A stretch of 64,000 nt of DNA from NCBI GenBank assembly GCA_002682825.1, contig NOKP01000033.1:434001-498000 (forward strand), written 5' to 3'. The DNA comes from Neonectria sp. B-13 (lineage: Eukaryota > Ascomycota > Sordariomycetes > Hypocreales > Nectriaceae). The translations under genes and the position numbers were made by a program. Of the stretch, positions 14,058 through 24,962 are shown in pieces; within the stretch, counting starts at the first letter, position 1, and each line of letters opens with the position of its first letter. The notes under the pieces were generated by a model, which saw only the letters and a list, made by a program, of their open reading frames with translations, did not search any database and had not been told where the DNA came from.

Positions 14058-15152
14058 ATACTATATATTACTAAAAAGCATTAATAAAATAGAAGTAACT
14101 TTACTAAATAATTATTTTCCTATCTTCCTTAATACTATTAAAGTTATTATTATATATTAATAATAATTAGAATTTTCTAATCTTATTAGTATAAAACTAA
14201 AGTCTTCTACTATTTTACCTTTTTATAGCTTAAGTAAATATAGCTATTATAGCTTATAATTATTTAATAGTTATAATAATAAAGGTTAACTATATTAAAT
14301 CTTATAATAAGTAGTTATTTAATAAGTTTAAATTATTATTTCTATCTTTAAAGCCTTATAAGTCTAGCTATAGTTATAAGTTATTACCTTTTAAACTTAT
14401 TTTATAATAGTAATTAAAGTTAATTGTTTTTATACTTCTTAAAGAGAACTATAAAAAAGGATTAAAAAAAGGCTTAACTTTAGGCTTAGGTAATAATAAT
14501 AAGAAATATATAATTAGTTAGGGATTACTTAATTACTTATTAACTTTAGTTAATATTAATAGGAATAGTTATTCTAGATCTACTTTAGTATTATACTATA
14601 AATAAGTAAGTTCTAGTATCTTACCTATAGGAAGAGTATTAAGAAAGTCTATAGGAATACTTTACTCTCTTTTAAAAATATATATCTTACTACTAAAAAG
14701 CTATATAATCTAATCAACTTAGGATTAAAGTTATTCTCTTATTACTTAGTACTATAGGTCTTTTTACTAAAGCTAAAGACTTATATATATTCTTAAGATA
14801 TTATTATAACTTAAGTATAAAAAGTAAGTTATATAAAAGACTTTATATTATTATTTAATAACTTCTTTAATTAGAAATAAATAGTCTAATTTATATTATT
14901 AATAACTTTCTAAAACTTTCTATTCTTTTACTTAATTCTATATCTTTTGTTTAAGAGTATTCTTAATATTAATTATAAAGAGTATATATAATTATTAATA
15001 GTTATTTTTATAAACTTAAAATAATTATTAATTAAAGAATAGATTAATATATAATATATAGAATTTCTTATTCTTTAATAGTATTATTATAATAGTTATA
15101 TAATAATAGTTTAAAAGTAGTCTAAAGTTTAATTCCTTATTTATTTATTAAT
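14058..15152. other. A+T-rich decayed interval, no gene
   Basis: About 1.1 kb of A+T-rich sequence between a Rep-A copy and a MITE. No open frame or identifiable domain is visible. Confidence 0.55.
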
Positions 15153-15154
15153 TA

Positions 15155-15538
15155 TTATAGAAACTAGCTTTATAATATAGATAGAAAGTATTAAAATAAG
15201 AGAAAGATAGACTTTAAATTAATTAGAATATTCTTTTAAAGTATATATTAATCTCTTTTAAAAAAAGAGTCTTTTCTAAAAATAAACCTTTTAGATTATA
15301 ATCTTTTAGATTAAATTATAGTTATTCTTATAAGTATAAATATATACTTTCTCTCTTCCTAATTTCCCTCTTATCTTCTCTTTTATCTTCCCTGCTAAAA
15401 AGAGCCTAGAAGATATCTAGGAAATCTATAGGAAGTCCTTTAGAGATAAGGTCCCTTAACTCCATAGGATTTCCTAGTAAACATTTAGCTAGGAAGTTCT
15501 AAAGACTTTTAGCTAGGTATTCTAGGGCCTTTCTATAA
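15155..15538 (+). mobile_element. TA-flanked MITE, copy 1 (~384 bp)
   Basis: It begins TTATAGAAA and ends TTTCTATAA, which are inverted repeats of each other. It is flanked on both sides by TA (15153-15154 and 15539-15540). The same unit recurs at 17433-17818. The 3' half keeps G+C-richer sequence. A TA target with short inverted ends suggests a non-autonomous Tc1/mariner-like element; no transposase is present. Confidence 0.8.
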
Positions 15539-15540
15539 TA

Positions 15541-16824
15541 TCTAAGGAAAATTTATATTATAACTTAAGTCTTAATATTATAATTTTCTTCTATTTAAGT
15601 CTAAATTTTAATAAGAATCTTATTCTTTATTTTTTTATTATTAGATTAACTTTTAAAAGTATTATTATTTTCTAAAATACTATAGTAATAGCTACTATAA
15701 AAAGAAAATTTAGTTTTATTATACTAATAATAAACTAATATTCTATAAAGGGATTATTTATAATAAAAAAGGTAAATAAAGCTTTCTATATTTAAAAGAG
15801 TTTATATCTAAGATATTACTTTATTAAAATTTAATTAATTAATTAATCTTTTACTTTTTTTAATTTAATTAATCTTACTAGAGAAATATAAGCCTAAAGT
15901 ACTTAGCCTTAAAAAATAAAAATATAATTAAAGCTTAAGTTAAAACTATTTAATTTTATTTAGACTTTAATAAAAAAGACTTTAGCTCTTAGAATAAGTA
16001 TTATATAAATCTATAAGAACTATTAAATAACCTTTAGAATAAAAAGATATTTATTAACTTTAGCCTTTTTATATTCTTATATTTAATAACTTATAATATA
16101 AAGGATCTAATTATTATTACTTTTAATAGTCTTAATCTTAATACTTTTAAGATTAAAATAAATAAATAAGAATAATTTAATTATTTAATTAAGCTTATTA
16201 AGAAGATTATCTTTATTATAAAAAACTAATCTTTCTTAAGATTCTAACTATTCTAAGAAACTTAATTTAACTAAAGATTTCTTATTAGAATTATTCATTT
16301 TACTAATTAAACCTATTAAATTACTTATATTTAGAACTTAAAGAAAGAGTATTTTTATATCTTTAATACTCTAAAGAAAGAAAAGAAGGAATAATTTATA
16401 GTTTTTACTATTATCTAAAGAGAAATTATAGCTTTTAATAGTATACTTTATAAATTTCTTATTTATAGAATACTTACCTTTTACTAAAATAGTTAATAGA
16501 AATATAATTTTCTTAGAATCTTTCTTATTATTTTAGCTATTTAAGAGCTAATTAGCCTAATAAAGAAATAAATAATAAAAAGTAATATTATTCTAAAAGA
16601 ACTTATTATTTAAGTAAAAAAGGAAATACTTAAGAGAATTAAATTTATTTTATATTTTTAAGACTAAAAGCTTAATTAATTAGTAAAAGTAAAAAAAGAT
16701 AATAAGAAAGCTAAAGCTTTTAACTTAGATTGAATTAAAAGCTTTTTTAGTTATACTATTATAAAGAAGCTAAGAATTAAAGACTTAAAGTATAGCCTAA
16801 GAAATTATAATTAAACTATTAATT
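15541..16824. other. A+T-rich decayed interval, no gene
   Basis: About 1.3 kb. The A+T-rich frames are interrupted by stops, and nothing could be assigned to a family. Confidence 0.55.
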
Positions 16825-16837
16825 AAATATTTAATAT

Positions 16838-18258
16838 TTAAATATAATAATCCTTAGTAATATATACCTAGAGAAGGAGCTAAAGGTTAAATAGTATAAA
16901 AGAAAATAGAAAAAACAATAGTATAATAAGCTTAATACTTAAGCTTAAGGTAATAATAACTTAAGGAGATAAAAGTTTCTATTATAAAGTTAAAATATAA
17001 GTTTTATTATTCTAATTAGCTAGAAAAGCTAGATCTTAGAAAAGCTAAATCTTAGAAAAGCTAAACCTTAGAAAAGCTAGATCTTAAAAAAGGCTAAAAC
17101 CCCTTAGGATAAAAGCTTAACTTATAAGGCTTTATACTTTCTAAGTTACTCTTTTATATTCTATTTAACCTTTTATATAATATAAAGATTATATAATTAA
17201 TTATATAAAATAACCTTTTAAATTGTATTATAGCTTAGTAAGCTCTTACTAAGCTATACCTATAGGCTCTTATATAATCTATATAGTCTATTTTAAGTAG
17301 ATTTAAGTCTTATTTTTAAGCTATAAATTATAGTTTAAAAGTCTAATCTATAAAATATAAAAGAGATTAAAACTAATTAATACCTTAAGGCTAAGAAATT
17401 AATCTAATTAATAATCTTTAGTAATTATATTATTATAGAAACTAACTCTATAATATAGAAAGAAAATAGTATAATAAGAGAAAGATAGGCTTTTTAGCCT
17501 ATTAAAATACTCTTTTAAAGTATATATTAATCTTTTCTAGAGAAAGGGTTTCTTCTAAAGATAGATCTTCTAGATTATAATCTTTTAGATCAAATTATAT
17601 TTATTATAGTAAGTATAAAAGGCATGCTTTCTTCCTTCCTAATTTCCTTCTTATCTTCCCTTTTATCTTCCCTGCTGAGAAGAGCCTAGGAGATGCCTAA
17701 GAAATCTATAGGAAGTCCTCTGAAGATAAGATCCTCTAACTCCATAGGATTTCCTAGTGAATATCCGGCTGGGAAGTCCTAAAGACTTCTAGCTAGGTAT
17801 TCTAGGGCCTTTCTATAATATATATTCTACTATAAGATAGAATCTAGTCTAATAAAGTAATAGTTTAATAAATTATAATAGAATAAATCTTTCTAAAAGG
17901 ATTAACTTTAAAGCTAGAAAGGAATAATAATACTATTAATATAAAGAAAAGGTTTATTAATAGTTTAAAGTATAATAATTATATCTTATAAGTTATATAG
18001 CTAATAAGTAATACTATAATAATTAATCTATAACTAAAAGAGTAATATATTAGAAAGTAAAAGAATCCTATTAATTAGCTATAAAGCTATATAAAGGGAT
18101 TTAATAGAGAGAGTTCTATAGAAAGAGTAAAAGTTAATAATTAGGTTTAAAATCTAAAGATTTATCCTCTTATTAAGCTTAAGTAAAGGAAATATATAAC
18201 TGTTTAGTATAATTATAAATAAGTAGAAATAGTAGTCTAAATAGTAGTTTTAATAGTG
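16838..18258 (+). repeat. Rep-A copy 7, split by a nested MITE
   Basis: The termini TTAAATATAATAATCC and TTTTAATAGTG are flanked by a 13 bp direct repeat AAATATTTAATAT (16825-16837 and 18259-18271). Its length is 1.42 kb because a 386 bp MITE with a 2 bp TA duplication interrupts it at 17433-17818. Without that insert the length is the usual ~1.03 kb. Confidence 0.9.
17433..17818 (+). mobile_element. TA-flanked MITE, copy 2, nested in Rep-A
   Basis: It has the same TTATAGAAA / TTTCTATAA inverted ends and TA flanks as the copy at 15155. Its 3' half (about 17640-17818) retains C-rich stretches that are A+T in copy 1. At 386 bp it is close to the size below which RIP is inefficient. The nesting shows that it moved after this Rep-A copy arrived. 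Confidence 0.85.
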
Positions 18259-18271
18259 AAATATTTAATAT

Positions 18272-20792
18272 ATACTATTAATTCTTACTAATAGACTATA
18301 AGCTTTAAATCTCTAATGTTTTTATTTATTATAATAGCTTTCTAACTATTATATAATTAAGCCTTAGACTAAATAAACTCTTAAATAATTATTAGCTTAT
18401 TCTATACCTTATTATACCTTTTAATAAAAAGATTTAAAGTTCCTTAATATATTAATTAAATATTAATAAGCTTAAGTTTATTATACTTATTAATCTTACT
18501 AAAGCTTTTATTAAGAAAGAGTTTATAATTAATAATAGACTTCTTAAGTAGCTTAAAGATAAACCTAAAAGTATTATTTCTTTTAATTTAATTAATTCTT
18601 AAAAGAAATTACTAATTCTAATTCTTTCTTTATTTAGAAAGTTATTAATTATAATCTTTCTATTTAAGAAGTTATTTATTCTAATTTCTTTATTTAAAAA
18701 GATACTTTTAATTATAGAAACTTTAATAAAAAATAATACTTTTACTAAAGGAACTTAGTATAACTTACTTAGATTAATATTTAAGCTAATAGAAAGAATT
18801 AAAAGTATTAAACCTTTATAGTTAATCTTATTTAAGATATCTTTAAGAGCTTTTATACTATTATATAAGTCTATAAAGAGTAATATTTTAATAAGAAATA
18901 TGCTTAAAAGTCCTATAAGCAGTAATATCTTAATAAGGAATATATTATTAGTTCTTATATCTTAAAAGACTTAAACTATTTAAATAGTAATTATATTTAT
19001 AATTCAATTTATTAATAAAGCTTATTTAGTCTATGTAAATAATTAAAAGATTTATAAAGAGTAAGATTAATACCTTAATATTATAATAAGTATTAAGATA
19101 AAGAAAATAATAGTTAATATTAACCTAATAGACTTATTTTAAATTATTAATTAATTTATATTACTTATACTAAAGTTAAAGTCTTATACTATATATATTC
19201 TAAAAAGTTTAATTTCTCTTACTTAATAGGAAAATATTATTAACTTTATTTATAGTAATTTTAACCTTAGTTAATATTATCTAATAGATTAAGATAATAT
19301 AATAGATAATATATAATAGTTAATATAGTAAAATACTATACTTAGTACTATTAATCCTAATAACTTAAATATAATAAGCTTTCCTAGTAATATAATTTAT
19401 ATTAATATTATACCTTAAGCCTATTTTTATAACCCATTTAGATCTCTCTCTTTAATCTTAATATCTAATTTATAAAAAGCTTATTCTAAACTATAGTATA
19501 TATAAATAACTATCTTTTATTAAGCTAATAAGTCTAACTAACCTTTTTCTCTCTTTCTTAATACACTATAATATAGTATAATATAACTATAATATATTCT
19601 ACTATTACCTACTATATCTTATAACCTAATAGTAAGAAATAAAGCTATAAAATATATAAAATAGAATATTATTACTCTTTAAATAGAGAGATTAAGCTTA
19701 CTAAATATAAGTAGTAGCTTTACTAAGCTAAAATCTATAATCTTAATAGCTTTAAGTCTAATTATATAATAGTTAATACTATTTAAATAGTATATCTAGC
19801 TATATTTAACTACTATCTACTTCTAAATAATAAAGGTACTAAAGTTAATAATATTAGCTTTATTAGAAAGGAAAAGGAGTTTCTTAAAAAGCTTACTAGA
19901 AGATTAAAAGCTAGGTTATATTAGGATAAAGCTATTATTAATAAATTAACTAGAGATAAATACACTTTATGGTTCTAGGAGCTGCTAGAGTATATAGAGC
20001 TAGTATAGATAGCTAGCTAGTACATTGTAAAATGAAGGAGAAATATAAGGATTAATAAGAGTAGGATTATATACTAGGAATAGGGGTTAAGGAAAAACTT
20101 AGACTAAATAGAAAAGGTAAATAGGTTTAAATTAAATAGAAAGATTAATAAAGAACTTTAAAAGTGGTTAAGCTTAAGATAAAGAAATTAATATATAATA
20201 CAGTAATTATTATATATTAGGTTCCCTTATAGAGGGATTATTAACTTTATATATAATAATATTATTCTTTCTTTTATTATAAATATTAATTAGAAAGAAT
20301 AATACTAACTATAAAAGGTATAAAAGTAATAATACTTTAAAAAGATTTACTATTCTTAGTTAGAAAGGTAAATATAAAATTAAAAAGATAGCTTAAAAGT
20401 ATAGATTTCTTTTGTTTTTTAGTACTAGACTTAAAAAAGATTTTATAAAATACTTCTTTATTATATATATATATTTCTTTAATTAGAATTAAAAAAGAAA
20501 GAAAGTTCTAATATATACAATTTTACTTTAATTAAGGATAATTATTAGATTATAAAGAAGATATATAGTAAGAGCTAAAGGCTAAATAGGCTAACTAGTT
20601 ATTAGTAGGAATATAATTAAGTATAAAAGAGGGCTATTATAAGGAAGGTTAAGTAGGAAAGAAGAAAAAAAGTCTTTTTTTATTATTATTATCTTAAGTA
20701 AGAATAACTAAAGAGCTTCTTATTATAGAAAGATAAGAGAAATAAGCTTATTAAGCTTAAAGCTTAAGCTTTTATCTTTATTTACTAAGAAA
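18272..20792. other. A+T-rich decayed interval with a possible plus-strand coding relic (~19850-20300)
   Basis: There is no intact gene. On the plus strand at about 19860-19990, fragments such as FIRKEKEFLKKLTRRLKARL and INKLTRDKYTLWF can be read with a few TAG/TAA interruptions, which implies a RIP-damaged protein, probably from a transposon. I could not name the family. The remainder is featureless A+T-rich sequence. Confidence 0.45.
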
Positions 20793-20807
20793 GAATTCTA
20801 TAATTAT

Positions 20808-21983
20808 TTAAATATAATAATCCTTAGTAATATATACCTAGAGAAGAGACTAAAGGTTAAATAGTATAAAAGAAAATAGAAAAAATAATAGTATAATAGG
20901 CTTAATACTTAAGCCTAAAGTAATAATAACTTAAGGAAATAAAAGTTTCTATTATAAAGTTAAGATATAAGTTTTACTACTCTAATTAGCTAAAAAAGCT
21001 AGATCTTAGAAAAGCTAGATCTTAGAAAAGCTAGATTTTAGAAAAGCTAAATCTTAGAAAAGCTAGATCTTAGAAAAGTTAGACCTTAGAAAAGGCTAAA
21101 ACCCCTTAGGATAAAAGCCTAACTTATAAGGCTTTATACTTTTTAAGTTATCTTTTTATATTCTATTTAACCTTTTAAATAATATAATAATTATACTACT
21201 AATTGTATAAAATAACTACTTTTATTTAAATTATACTATAGTCTAGTAAGCTCTTACTAAGCTATATATATAAACTCTTATATAATCTATATATTAAATT
21301 AAAAGAATATTTAAGTCTTATTTTTATATTATAAATTATAGCTTAAAAGTCTAGTCTAAAGTATATAAAATAGTCTATAATTAACTACTTTAAACCTAAG
21401 AAGTTAGTTCAATTAGTAGTCTTTAGTTATAATATCCTACTATAAGAAGAAATAAAGTTTAATATAATAACTATCTAATAGATTATAATAGAATAGCTTT
21501 TTCTAGAAAGACTAGCTCTAAAGCTAGAAAGGAATAATAATATTACTACTATAGAGAAAGAGTTCTTTAAGACGCTATATAATCCTATTTATACCTTATA
21601 GATTATACAGTTAATAGGTAATATCATTCTAACTAACCTACAGCTAAAGGAGTAATGCATTAGAAACCAAGGGAATCCTATGGTCATCTCTAACATTGGC
21701 CATAAAGCTGCATAGAGGGATTTGGCAGAGGGAGTTGGAAGCCTGATGGTCGTTCCTAGCGTCAGCGGACTGACAGTGGCTGTTACTAAGCAACTCAGCC
21801 GTGGCAAGGAAATTGAGGGGACGAGGTTAGGTCAGATACTTACTGAAGGGGGCAAAAGTCAATAATTAGGTTCAAAATCCAAAGATCTATCCCCCTGTTA
21901 AGCTCAAGCAAAGGAAACACATAACTGTTCAGTGCAATCGCGGATAAGCAGAAACAGTGGTCTAAACAGTAGTTTCAATAGTG
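20808..21983 (+). repeat. Rep-A copy 8, full length plus ~60 bp insert, 15 bp target duplication
   Basis: It runs from TTAAATATAATAATCC to TTTCAATAGTG and is flanked by GAATTCTATAATTAT at 20793-20807 and 21984-21998. The last 330 bases (21640-21983) are nearly free of RIP, keeping TCAGCGGACTGACAGTGG and GCGGATAAGCAGAAACAG. A segment of about 60 bp at about 21788-21847, bounded by TTAC on both sides, is absent from the other copies. The 16 bp array has six units (about 20995-21090). Confidence 0.92.
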
Positions 21984-21998
21984 GAATTCTATAATTAT

Positions 21999-22310
21999 AT
22001 TTAAATCTTTATTTAATTCTAGGTTAAATCTCTATCTTTTATAATACTAATTATTAAGCTAACTATAGGCCTTTTTAATACTTTACTAATATTCTTTTCT
22101 ACTTTTAACTTAATAATTAATCTTATAAGATAAATCTCTATTAGAAAGTATTAAATACTAAACTGCTTAATTATATATATACTATCTAGTATAGCTTAAG
22201 ATTAACTAACTAAGATATTTATATAATATATTTCTATATACTTTACTAAAGGACTATTATCTATTTAAGGTATTATTTCTTATTTCTTTCTACTATTAAA
22301 TTAGACTTTT
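21999..22310. other. A+T-rich interval, no gene
   Basis: About 0.3 kb with no open frame or motif that I can support. Confidence 0.5.
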
Positions 22311-22579
22311 ATTTTAAGAGGTTTTAGTCTTTTTTAAGATTTAGCTTTTTTAAAGTCTGGCTTTTTTAAGGTTTAACTTTTCTAAGATCTAGCTTTTCTA
22401 GCTAATTAAGATAGTAAAACTTATATCTTAACTTTATAGTAGAAACTTTTATCTTCTTAAGTTATTATTATCTTAAGCTTAAGTATTAAACCTATTATAT
22501 TATTATTTTTTCTATTTTCTTTTATACTATTTAATCTTTAGTCCTTTTTCTAAGTATATATTACTAAGGACTATTATAT
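22311..22579 (-). repeat. Rep-A copy 9, truncated
   Basis: Only the CTATTATATTTAA-ending side of the family is present. It begins inside the unit at the segment corresponding to TTTTATCCTAAGGGG and includes the 16 bp array. It is truncated on the same (CACTATT) side as copy 11, though no flanking duplication is recognisable here. Confidence 0.75.
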
Positions 22580-23088
22580 TTAAATAATAAGGAAAGTAAA
22601 TAATAATTATATAAGATATTAAACTTATTATCTATTTATATTCTATATAGAATAGTTTTATTATTATTTTATATTTATTTATTAAATATTTATAGATTTA
22701 TATACTTATAGCTAAGTTTATATTATAGATTTTAAACTTATCTCTTTTAACTTTAATATATAAATATTAAACTTAATAAATTTTAAACTTTTTATATAAA
22801 GTAAAGTATTATATTAGTTTAGAATTGCTATATAGTAATATAATATAAAGAGAGTAAAATAGAATAGTATATAAATTATTATTAAGTTAATAATATATAT
22901 TAATTATATTATTAATTAATCAGTTAAGTAAAGATATTTTAAGCTATAAAAAGCTTAACTATTTAAGACTATAAATACTATATAAACAGCTATAAGCTCC
23001 TTTTAATATAAATTAATATTAATATATATATTAAAAGTTAAAAGTATATTAAATATAGTAATAAGAATTAAAAGTAGTATATTATTAA
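22580..23088. other. A+T-rich interval, no gene
   Basis: About 0.5 kb of nearly pure A+T-rich sequence. Nothing was identified. Confidence 0.5.
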
Positions 23089-23102
23089 TATATACTTATT
23101 AT

Positions 23103-24158
23103 TTAGATATAATAGTTCTTAGTAGTATATATTTAAAGAAAAGGCTAAAGATTAAATAGTATAAAAGAAAATAGAAAAAATAATAATATAATAGGCTTAA
23201 TACTTAAGCCTAAAGTAATAATAACTTAAAGAAATAAAAGTTTCTACTATAAAGTTAAAGTATAAGTTTTACTACTTTAATCAGCTAGAAAAGCTAGATC
23301 TTAAAAAAGTTAGATCTTAGAAAAGCTAGATCTTAGAAAAGCTAAATCTTAGAAAAGCTAAACCTTAGAAAAGACTAAAACCTCTTAGGATAAAAGCCTA
23401 ATTAATCTTTATACTTTCTAGGTTATTTATCTTTTTATATTCTATTTAACCTTCTAAATAATATAATAATTATACTATTAATTATATAAGATAATTACTT
23501 CTATTTAAATTATACTATAGCTTAGTAAGCCTTTATTAAACTATATATATAAGCTCTTATATAATCTATATATTAAATTAAAAGAATATTTAAGTCTTAT
23601 TTCTATATTATAAATTATAGTTTAAAAGTCTAGCCTAAGATATATAAAATAGCTTATAATTAATTACTTTAGACTTAAGAAATTAGTCTAATTAATAGTC
23701 TTTAACTATAATATCCTACTATAAGATAGAATCTAGCTTAATATAGTAATAGTCTAATAAATTATAATAGAATAGCTCTTTCTAAAGAGGCTAGCTCTAA
23801 AGCTAGAAAGAAATAATAATATTACTATTATAAAGAAGGAGTTCCTTAAGAAGCTATATAACCCTATTTATACCCTATAGATTATACAGTTAATAGATAA
23901 TATTATTCTAATCAATCTATAGCTAAAGAAATAATACATTAGAAACCAAGGGAATCCTATTATAGTTATCTCTAATATTAGCTATAAAGTATAAAGGGAT
24001 TTAGTAGAGAGAGTTAGAAGCTAAAGGGAGCAAAAGTTAATAATTAGGTTTAAAATCCAAAGATCTATCCTCCTATTAAGCTTAAGCAAAAGAAATATAT
24101 GATTTAATATAATTGCAGATAGATAGAAACAGTAGTTCAAACAGTAGTTTTAATAGTA
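23103..24158 (+). repeat. Rep-A copy 10, full length
   Basis: It starts TTAGATATAATAGTTC and ends TTTTAATAGTA. The flanks ATATACTTATTAT (23090-23102) and ATATACCTATTAT (24159-24171) differ by one C/T transition. The right flank is shared with the target site of copy 11, so two insertions sit at one target. Confidence 0.88.
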
Positions 24159-24174
24159 ATATACCTATTATAAA

Positions 24175-24948
24175 GTCATTGTGCTTTAGACTATTAATAA
24201 ACCTTTTCTTTACATTGGTAGTATTACTGTTCCTTTCTAGCTTTAAAGCTAGCCTCTCTAGAAAGACTTATTCTATTGTAATCTACTGGGCTATTACTCT
24301 ATTAGGCTGGATTCCATCTTGCAGTAGGATACAACAACCAAAGACTGCCAACTGGATTAATTCCTTAGCCTTAGGGCATTGATTAGTTTTAACCTCTTTT
24401 ATATCTTATAGGTTAGACTTTTGAACTATAATTTGCAGCTTAGAAATAAGGCTTAGATCCGCTCGAAATAGGCCATATAGGTCGTATAAGAGCCCGTAGG
24501 TATAGCTTAGTGAGGGCTCGCTGGGCTGTAGTGTGATTCAGAAGGCAGTTATCTTGTATGATTGGTTGTGTGGTCTTTGTGTTATGTGGAAGGTCGGATG
24601 GAATGCGAAGGGCCTGGAAAGCACAGAGGTTAGCCGGGCTTTTATCCTAAGGGGTTTTAGCCTTTTCCAAGATCTAGCTTTTCCAAGGTCTAGCTTTTCC
24701 AAGATCCAGCTTTTCCAAGATCTAGCTTTTCTAAGATCTAGCTTTTCTAAGATCTAGCTTTTCCAGCTGATTAGGGCAGCAAAACTTACACCTTAACTTT
24801 ACAGTAGAAACTTTTATCTCCTTGAGTCATTGTTACCTTAGGCTTGGGTATTAAGCCTATTATACTGTTGTTTTTTCTGTTTTCTTTTATACTATTTAAC
24901 CTTTAGCCCCTTCTCTAGGTATGTGCTACTAAGGACTATTATATCTAA
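24175..24948 (-). repeat. Rep-A copy 11, 5'-truncated, little RIP, perfect 14 bp target duplication
   Basis: It is a 774 bp inverted copy. It begins internally at GTCATTGTGCTTTAGAC, lacking the ~270 bases from CACTATT inward, and ends CTATTATATCTAA. It is flanked by ATACCTATTATAAA at 24161-24174 and 24949-24962. A truncated copy with an intact target duplication is the signature of target-primed reverse transcription, so the CACTATT end is the 5' end of the element. It retains much C and G, including CGGATGGAATGCG, and so is a young copy. The open frames in it are incidental. Confidence 0.88.
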
Positions 24949-24962
24949 ATACCTATTATAAA

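Noticed and set aside
24113..24757. Open frames of 74-89 aa in the A+T block
   Set aside because: They lie inside or across Rep-A copies 10 and 11 and are open only because these parts have escaped RIP; the other copies show no conserved frame.
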